The notes under the pieces were generated by a model that was given only the letters and a program-made list of their open reading frames with translations, ran no database searches and was not told the origin of the DNA. From Ancylostoma caninum (Eukaryota > Nematoda > Chromadorea > Rhabditida > Ancylostomatidae): DNA of 64,000 nt. This document shows positions 57,010-64,000 of this stretch, one piece after another. The position numbers and the translations under genes are program-made. Where the stretch lies: positions 62,001 through 126,000 of the forward strand of contig JBAJFG010000379.1 in assembly GCA_037903475.1 (NCBI GenBank), in the 5' to 3' direction. Position 1 is the first letter of the stretch. Each line of letters begins with the position of its first letter.

Positions 57010-57175
57010 CTGTCGAATATAAGCTTTAATATATTCGAATAGTGCCATCTGTCGAATATTCGAATTCGAATGTATTCGAATATGACGATCTCGAATATTC
57101 GACTATTCAAATATTCGAATGTTCCAAATATTTATTCGAATACGAATATTCGGTTATAACTATAGAACGCAATAC
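57010..57175. repeat. ATTCGAATA-type array
   Basis: AATATTCGAATTCGAATGTA, ATATTCGACTATTC and TATTCGAATACGAATATTCG recur over about 165 bp. Confidence 0.75.
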
Positions 57176-57884
57176 CGTAAAAGCCTAGGAAGAAAACACC
57201 GTAATAAACAAAGAGTATTTTCTCTGAGAATTCCAGCAGTCGCGATAGGTCCCACTTCGAATTTTTCACTCTCTATCGAAGTCGCTGATGCACACAACTG
57301 TGAGTTGTTTTATTGCAAGCTGCTTTATTAAAGGATACGCTGACACGCGTATAGGCATAATTTCTGTGAAACTCAAGAGGATTTATTCAGCGGTACCGGC
57401 GTCCAGCATTCAATACCTCTGCGATTATTAGGATGCGTGCTGCATCTCTGAAAAAAAAAACTATTTCTTGTAACTTATCAAATTGTTTATGGACACTACT
57501 AATTGGTTCATGAGAGCTCGACCGGGAAGAAAACCTTTTCGCATACGACACCACACCGCAGTTGAAGTCAGAAAAACAAGGCAAAACGTTTTACCACAGG
57601 CTGGGCGGACAGCTTGTCCCACTACGGAAACAGGAAAACAGAGCTGAAAATGCGGTGTTCTTGACCACTCCATTCAGACCTTTGAGCTGAACCGTTCCAA
57701 CAGATCTTCTCTACGGAGGCGATAATGAAATTGTTATATGCCGCCTTCTTCGAATAATGGAAACTGCAAGCAAAACAAGCATTTCACTCTTAGCTTTGCT
57801 GCAAAATGCAAACACAGATAGATTATGCACATTTACACCCAAGCAAAACGCTATGACGAGATTCGTTTCTTGTAGTTATTTACG

Positions 57885-57990
57885 AATTTCTTACGAAATG
57901 TGGGCCATTTTTCGTAAATCGTAAATCGTCAAAAAACCGCCAAAAATGGCCGTAAATTGTAATTCGTAAGGCGTAAATCGTAACTACGCA
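57885..57990. repeat. Short CGTAAATCGTAAATCG-type low-complexity repeat
   Basis: TTACGAA/CGTAAAT words recur in both orientations (TTTTCGTAAATCGTAAATCG, GGCGTAAATCGTAAC). No gene. Confidence 0.6.
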
Positions 57991-58065
57991 CATCCCTGGT
58001 CCGCGCTGGAATACCAGATCACAGAACCAGGGCTATGCGGGCGCGGTCAGGGCGTGCGCAACTTT

Positions 58066-58170
58066 TCGAAAATTTTCATCATACAGACGTGACTCAGAGA
58101 AAAACAGTGCCTTATGGTAGAGTTTATACAACCAAATAACGCAACAAGTATTTGGGGAATTGGGTGATCT
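58066..58170. repeat. 105-bp direct repeat, second copy at 58612-58720
   Basis: TTTTCATCATACAGACGTGA, TAGAGTTTATACAAC and ATAACGCAACAA occur in the same order in both copies, about 546 bp apart. The second copy lies inside the TTAA-flanked element. Confidence 0.75.
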
Positions 58171-58323
58171 TGCGTGGCTGGCCCAACAGAGTTCGGAATA
58201 CGACCAGTTGTGGAGTGAAGTCTCTTCGTCCACGGATTTCGATGACCTAGATTTCCAGTTCCGCTCGATATTCCTCTGCAATTCATTTCCTTGCAGGAGA
58301 GTGAAATTGACACGGAAGGTTAA

Positions 58324-59090
58324 AGGCAGTACCCACGGAAAATTCAGTCACCGTGATTTCAGCTTAATATTAGGTTTCTGACTATGAGAAACATGGGTAA
58401 AGTGTTCGAATTTTTCAAAATATGTAAAAAAGCGGTTTTCAGATGCTTCCGTTCCGCTATGTTAGAGCAGGGTGGTCGAGTTAAGCGGTTGAGGTCGAGC
58501 AAAACAGGCGATCACGCTGCCATCACTGCCACCTATTCTCTCGATGCAGTTGGATATTTAACTAGTCGGGCAACTTCTTGAGGAAAGAATTGGCACAAAC
58601 AGGAAGAAGATGGAATTTTCATCATACAGACGTGACTCAGGAAAGAAAACAAAGCCCTATGATAGAGTTTATACAACTAGATAACGCAACAATAAACTAT
58701 TTGAGGAATAGGGTTATCTTGATGAAAAAAAGGGATTACGTAAATCAATGACAGGTAAAAGGAAGCAAATTGGGGGAATCAGGCCACAATTATATAGTAC
58801 AAGCCGAAACAAGTGAATAAAAAGTTAACATATAAAAACTCCACTTGAAACCAGGGCCTAATCAGCTGGCAGTTGCCATTTTGCGCGCTCCAAGGAAGAT
58901 TTGGCAGATTATTGTTAGCATGAAAACTCGTAAAACTTACTGGCTATGGATCCTACTGAGCCGGGTATTGCCTGTTATAACTCGTAATTGATAGTTCAAC
59001 TGGTGCTCTCATTGCAAAATTGGCTCTACAATCGACTGGATCACGATTGGATCAAAATCTAGCAAGGGAAGATTTCCGTGGGTGCTGCCT
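58324..59090. mobile_element. 767-bp TIR element with TTAA target duplication
   Basis: The left end AGGCAGTACCCACGGAAA and the complement of the right end, AGGCAGCACCCACGGAAA, differ by one base. TTAA lies directly outside both. A TTAA duplication is the signature of piggyBac-type elements, but the terminal sequence is not the usual piggyBac end and there is no transposase. It contains one copy of the 105-bp repeat. Confidence 0.65.
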
Positions 59091-59229
59091 TTAAACAATT
59101 TGAAGCCTAAGAAATAATAAAGATTTTAAGATTGAAGGTTGAAAAGAAATGCTCACCAAAAACGGTTTCGCTTTGTTACATCAAAAGCGGACCTGGACTC
59201 ATACTTGAAGTCGAGGACTCATTCAAAAA

Positions 59230-59620
59230 AGATTTAGATCGCCTTCCTCTTCTTCGTTGTCGTCGTCTTCTAGACTATCGTGACCACGAGTTACAACTCC
59301 GGCAAGCGACCCCAGGCCCTTTCTATTCACTAATGGCTCGAGAAGAAGCTGGAGCACTCTGTGCATTTTGTCCACTTTCTTGCAGTACTTCTCTGCAGTA
59401 ATAACTTCCCCAGGTTTCATGAGTTTCGGGGAGGGCTTGGGAGCTTCAGTTGCCCAATCACTGACAATGACGCTTCCTGTTGGCGTGTAAGATCCATTCC
59501 TCATCATGAAAATGCAATTGAGGAATCGGTCGTTTTTGTTGCGTGACAGAAGATTAAGAAGTTCATGCTCAGAAAAACATTCTTTGAACTGAAGTGCTGT
59601 ACGCTCACCTCGAAAGGAAA
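59230..59620 (-). pseudogene. Mariner transposase fragment
   Basis: The minus-strand frame keeps LLSRNKNDRFLNCIF and EAPKPSPKLMKPGEVITAEK, followed by YCKKVDKMHRVLQ and LVNRKG, the middle of a mariner transposase between the first and second catalytic Asp regions. No terminal repeats found. The following acidic tail (EDDDNEEEEGD) is not mariner-like. Confidence 0.8.
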
Positions 59621-59702
59621 CAAACTGACTGTAAGAAGTGAGGGTGGAAAAATGTTCCAACTGGAGTGGAATATACAGAGCAGGCGCCAGCAATCCTTCC
59701 AT

Positions 59703-59995
59703 TCATCCCTCTCGCGTGCCAGAGTCGTTCGATGGATTCTGTCCGTTCAAGGGACACGAAGAGCATTGTATTTTTGAAGGACTCTCGAAGGACTTCGCGG
59801 AGAAGTCTGACCATCGGGTCGGTGGTCTTCCTGTTGTGCGCTCAACGTTCCGTGGAGTCCAGTTGCTGACGGCTTTTGTCCAACGGTTGTCGTTAAGACG
59901 CATCACGTGTCCGGCCCACCTGATCTTACTCAACTTGGCGAAAGCGGCAGTGGCCTCTCTTCGCGATCGAGTTGTTCTTCTCATAGACAACTATG
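59703..59995 (-). mobile_element. RTE retrotransposon 3' fragment (RT C-terminus)
   Basis: The minus-strand frame reads KLSKIRWAGHVMRLNDNRWT and TTGRPPTRWSDF, the conserved C-terminal end of RTE-type reverse transcriptases. It is probably the far end of the RTE copy that starts at the right edge, separated from it by about 1.7 kb of other sequence. Confidence 0.85.
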
Positions 59996-61689
59996 ACCTA
60001 GCATTGAGCATTATTGATGTGAGTTTTCATTTTTCATTTGGACCGTATTCGGTTGATATCGAGTACACATACAGGAGATTCCAGTAGTTCCGGCTCACTG
60101 GCTCGCAAGGATGGTTGCGCTGTATATGGAAATATTCCCTATAATCGTTGTGTTGCGAACGTAGAAGAGTTTCAAGTTCAAGGTATGGCTGGAACATTCT
60201 GTTCAAATTTTCTTAGTGTTGTTTCTCCGTTGTAGGCTACACAGGAGAATTACTCTCATATGTAGAGAAGACGTGAGCGATTGTAAACAAAAACATTATT
60301 TTCCAAAGTCTGCCCATAGGCTAGCGAAACCAGAATGAATTCATCATCATTGTAATTAATCACGTATTAATTATCCGTGAAAACGCAACTTGATTCGTAA
60401 TCAGATATAAATTATAGATGAAAACAATGCTTGAATACGTTGACGTAGACTAGTAAGGATCATCAAGGGATATGACAAACTCAAAAAGATGAGGTAACAG
60501 TGGAGTACAGCATAACAAACCAGAAAGTAGATCATAACAAGGAATGAAGAAGAACAAAAACATGAAAGGAATTTCATTAAAATAATCCCTGTAATCGTTA
60601 AGAAAGGGTTATGAATCTACACAGGGCAAGCGTTTAACGAGTGGCAGTAAAAAAATGAGAGGGGGTTGTGGGCGCTGCTAATGCGCTGTACTGAGAATGT
60701 GGTGGGACGGCAATTTTTCCGAGTGTCACCGCGAGAATGCTCTGATTATTTCCAAACACCTTGTGTTATTGAAATTCATAAAAAAACGATATTAAGTTAT
60801 TTATTTATATATTTGAATACATCCTAGCATAGGTGCGATGATGTGAGAACACCCTTTCCAGAGTGAAAGGGATGTCGAACGTGGGAGGGGGTGTTAGATG
60901 TAGTTTAGTACAGCGTAAAACTAGCAGTGTTGACCGGGAACAACTATACCCATGGTTGTTCCTTGTTTAAGTAATTCACATGCGAGGCGTGTCATCGACA
61001 ACGCTCCGACCGAGGCCAATCGTCCGGTAGGAAGCGCGAAAACTTATTTCAAACTTTCGGAGACTGCAGCAAAATTCCAACATCTTTTTTGGCAGATGTG
61101 TCTTGACGCCATCGAAAAGAATGGAAAGGCACCCACATTGAAGATAAGAAAGTGGATAAATAACAGTGTTGATGTAACTCGGTCGAACAAATTCCATTAA
61201 ATGAAGGGGTAATGAGTGGATGTGTATATGGGAAGAAATACGAAGGAACTCAACCAGTCGGGTGTCGTAGTTACGTGCACATTTTACATTAAGGCGCGCA
61301 ATGTGACCGTTGGCAGGAACTTGAAAAAAAACTGTGGAATTCTGGCTGAAGACGACTGAACGGAATATCAGTGAAGGGTACCTAGACCTTGAAACAAGTG
61401 AAGTTCATGTGTATAATAGAAGTGCAAAGGCATAGGTAGCGTGTCTGACACATACTTTTTGGCTATTTTTGCCTATAACTACTTTATATGGAAACGAAAC
61501 CTAAGAGTGAAAGGTACCTACATATGTTCTTCTCTTCCAACCCTCCATAGAATAAACAATGTCCCGTTCCATCTGGTTGTGTGTTGGTTTCTGATGAGCT
61601 TGGGAAGACCTTTTCTGATTGAAAAAGAGGGGGAGCCGAAACGGCGGGGAATTCTCGGACCCGTTGTTGAAGATGAACAGAATGTGCAA
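59996..61689. other. 1.7-kb stretch between RTE parts: nothing recognised
   Basis: It may be an insertion that split the RTE copy or a deletion junction. An 82-codon plus-strand frame at 60952-61200 and AT-rich repeats are present, but no family or terminal repeats were recognised. Confidence 0.4.
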
Positions 61690-64000
61690 TGAGCGGAGAG
61701 GAGTAAGCATGGGGTGGCTGACCGTACTATCCCCCGCTTGAGCAACGCCTTGGTTTCTAAAGCGTACGTTATACAAGGATAACCGTGGAGTTTTTCGTCT
61801 TCATAACTATAACTTCGATGCCCTTGTGAGCACCCCAAGCCGCTTTTCTCCTCTTGTCCAACTACGGAGCGATGTCGTTTCTCATATTCGATGATGGTTG
61901 GTGTTGTAAGGTGAAGTGAAGATGATTAATTCGCCAGCCAGCAACTTGCACTACAATGTTATCCGATTCTAATCTACACATGACGTCCTCGAGAGTGAAG
62001 CTGAATAGCTTTGACGACCCGCTGTCCCTTGTCGAACCCCTCGTCGACGATGACTTCCTGAGTTGAGGAATGGAGAGATCCTTGTCGTGAAGTTGCTGTA
62101 GAGCTCAGGAAATGACTTCTCGTCATAACTTGTCACAGAGTCAAAGGTTTGCTTTGAATTGATGAAAGTGAGGCAAAGGGGCATCTTATACTCTCGCGAT
62201 ACTTCAATGGATCTAGTGACTATGAGTATGTGATCCACCGTACCGAATTCTCTTCGAAATCCTGCCTGCTCATACTACCGTGAAGTTGCTGTAAAACTCA
62301 CAACGCTTCATTCAAATTGATGATTCTGAGACAAAGGGGTATTTCGTACTCTCACAATACTTTGGTGAGTCTAGTAACAGTTTATACGTGGTCGATCGTA
62401 CTGAATATTTTTCACAACTTTGCTTGCTCGCACGGTTGTCCTTCGTATACTGTCCTCTCGATCCTATTGAGGTTCATCCGCGTGAACAGCTTGTACACGA
62501 CGGAAAGCAGGCAGATGGGGCGATAACTGCCGATGTCCTGCGGATCTCCCTTCTTGTACAGCAACACGGTCCTGCTGGCCTTCCACTGGTTAAGTACCTT
62601 GCATTCCGCCAGCTATCGCATGAAAAGCCTAGCCAAGGTAGTGATAAGAGCTGGCGGTAGATTCTTCAGATGTTCCGGTCGAATCCTGTCGGGGCCCGGT
62701 GTTGCGCAATTCTTCACCGATTTGACGGCATGCCGGTTATCGGAAGAGAGCCTATGGGATGACATATCCGTCCTCCCTAGGATGACATGGAGGGAAATGG
62801 ATGTGGCTATCGAGGAGATCCGAGTAGAAGTTGTGGATGACCTCCGCCATCACCCGTTTTGATGAGGAAATTGTTGCGTCTGGGCACCGGAGGGCGGTCA
62901 TCCTTATCCTATGATTGGCGAAGCCTCGGTGGGCGTTGCTGATGCTTTTTCCTGCATCTGCGGCTTCGGCCAGCACTGCTCCTCGTCTTTCTTTGTGGTC
63001 TCCTTTGTCGCTTTTCTGCACCGTTTTATGTGCTCGGATGTAAGCTGGTAGTTGCTTGAGGTTTTCGCATCTCCATGCTCGTATTAGCACGAGGGTTTCT
63101 TAATACAATCGCCCCTTAGTGGCTCTTGAACCATCGGCTTTCTTTCAGATTTTGAACACTGTGGCTACTGTGGCGTCGGTGAATATCGACTGTGAACTGC
63201 CGCAATGTTGGCGCCCGCTGTCGCCGCCGACAGCTACGCAGGGTGCTATACTCCTCGAGGAGTATAGCGGCTACCTAAGTTGGCATTTGCTTGTGGCTCT
63301 TGCGACTCCACTTTCAATCATGAGACAGTCTCTCGGTGCTTCTTGAACTCTCGTTTTTCCTTGAGCAGTCGCGGACATATCGAATGAACCGGTTGTACTC
63401 CTCGTCGATTTTGTCGACAACCAAAGCCTGCGCTGACGACGAGAGGGAACACAGTTCATGAGTTGTTTGAGAATCTCCTTGAAATTCGCGTCCTTCTGTA
63501 CTTTGCAAGAAACGAGATCCTTCCACAAAGCAGGCGATAGTCTGATCCAGTGTAGAGCTTCGGTGCAACACTGACGGTGGTCGGGCAGAACCTATGATTG
63601 ACGATGATATGGTCGACTTCGTTATGGTACTCTCCACCGGATGACTCCCACGTCCATCGAAGGGAGGTTGGCTTCTGAAATTGTAAGTTACCATGAATAG
63701 TCTTCATCGTCATGATGAACTCAGACAGCCTCTCTCTGTTTGTTCCACTGTGGGCCACGGGTAGTGATGTGAAGTTCCTTAGGCGTTCTCCTAGGGCCGA
63801 TATTGGCCTGAAGTCGCGAATGGTGACCTACCGTCCGATTAAAGTTGTTAGCTGTTTGAAAAAATCATGCCCACAACCAAGTTCGTGTTGACGAAGAAAC
63901 CAACTACACCAACTCCTCTAATGTCGCAGGTTCCATGGAACAGTTCTTGTCCAGTGTCGGAGGTGGCGTTCAGTGGCCGGTGTCTCCTGTCTCGGTCAGT
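61690..64000 (-). mobile_element. Second RTE-type non-LTR retrotransposon copy, runs off the right edge
   Basis: On the minus strand the endonuclease part comes first: GTCDIRGVGVVGFFVNTN near 63920, WTWESSGGEYHNEVDHIIVN near 63640, and APKLYTGSDYRLL. A linker (EYNRFIRYVRDC, AEAADAGKSISNAHRGFA) and the reverse transcriptase follow, with IEVSREYKMPLCLTFIN, FDSV and RELYSNFTT near 62200-62085 and GVRQG near 62030. Then come frame pieces such as LDKRRKAAWGAHKGIE near 61850 and CITYALETKALL. The FADD catalytic segment appears lost by deletion near 61920. Frameshifts throughout; inactive. Confidence 0.88.
62085..62430. repeat. Diverged tandem duplication inside the RTE reverse transcriptase
   Basis: GTGAAGTTGCTGTAGAGCTC at 62090 is repeated as GTGAAGTTGCTGTAAAACTC at 62280, and the similarity continues through GAGGCAAAGGGGCAT versus GAGACAAAGGGGTAT and GATCCACCGTACCGAAT versus GGTCGATCGTACTGAAT. 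Confidence 0.7.

Noticed and set aside
1..64000. tRNA, rRNA, spliced-leader genes and CRISPR arrays
   Set aside because: Scanned by eye for cloverleaf box pairs, the SL1 leader sequence and spaced direct repeats; none was supported.

Overview
This window looks like nuclear DNA of a strongylid nematode, probably hookworm-like. The DNA is AT-rich, introns use TTTCAG-type acceptors, and the one host gene I can reconstruct is a nematode TWK-type two-pore potassium (K2P) channel. The rest is mostly decayed transposable elements: mariner-type elements with TA target duplications, RTE-type non-LTR retrotransposons, a Penelope-like fragment, a solo LTR and several non-autonomous inverted-repeat elements. 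The species cannot be fixed from the sequence alone. There is no bacterial, CRISPR or operon organisation.

Left part (1-26.4 kb). A K2P channel gene lies on the minus strand. It starts at an ATG at 26430 and runs off the left edge at position 1. I place nine exons: 26430-26172, 22849-22686, about 20925-20796, 20562-20459, 20368-20252, about 3637-3420, 3316-3264, 486-357 and 121-1. Splice phases agree across all joins except the one into the third exon. Together they encode a Pro/Ser-rich cytoplasmic N-terminus, M1, the extracellular cap, pore helix 1, a selectivity filter reading TSTGYD, M2, a charged linker and most of M3. The second pore and the C-terminus lie outside the window. The 16.6-kb intron between the M1 and cap exons holds an RTE copy (with a small inverted-repeat element inside it), two mariner copies, and a Penelope-like fragment between ATTCGAATA-rich arrays. 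The 2.8-kb intron that splits the selectivity filter holds a 574-bp foldback element.

Right part (26.4-64 kb). I find no convincing host exon here. The region contains a TIR family present twice (27.4 and 48.8 kb), mariner-type elements (28.6, 35.6, 37.7, 38.5, 54.3, 55.7 and 59.2 kb) including one nested inside another, small MITE-like elements (41.5, 50.9 kb), a CpG-rich repeat island (51.5-52.2 kb), a solo LTR with a 5-bp target duplication (56.4 kb), a TTAA-flanked TIR element (58.3 kb), and a second RTE copy that enters from the right edge. None of the transposase or reverse-transcriptase frames is intact.

In short, this is a transposon-swollen ion-channel gene plus its transposon-rich upstream flank. 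The items most worth checking are the non-canonical first selectivity filter, a hammerhead-ribozyme-like fold at the 3' end of the Penelope-like fragment, and the TIR-bounded block that contains that fragment.
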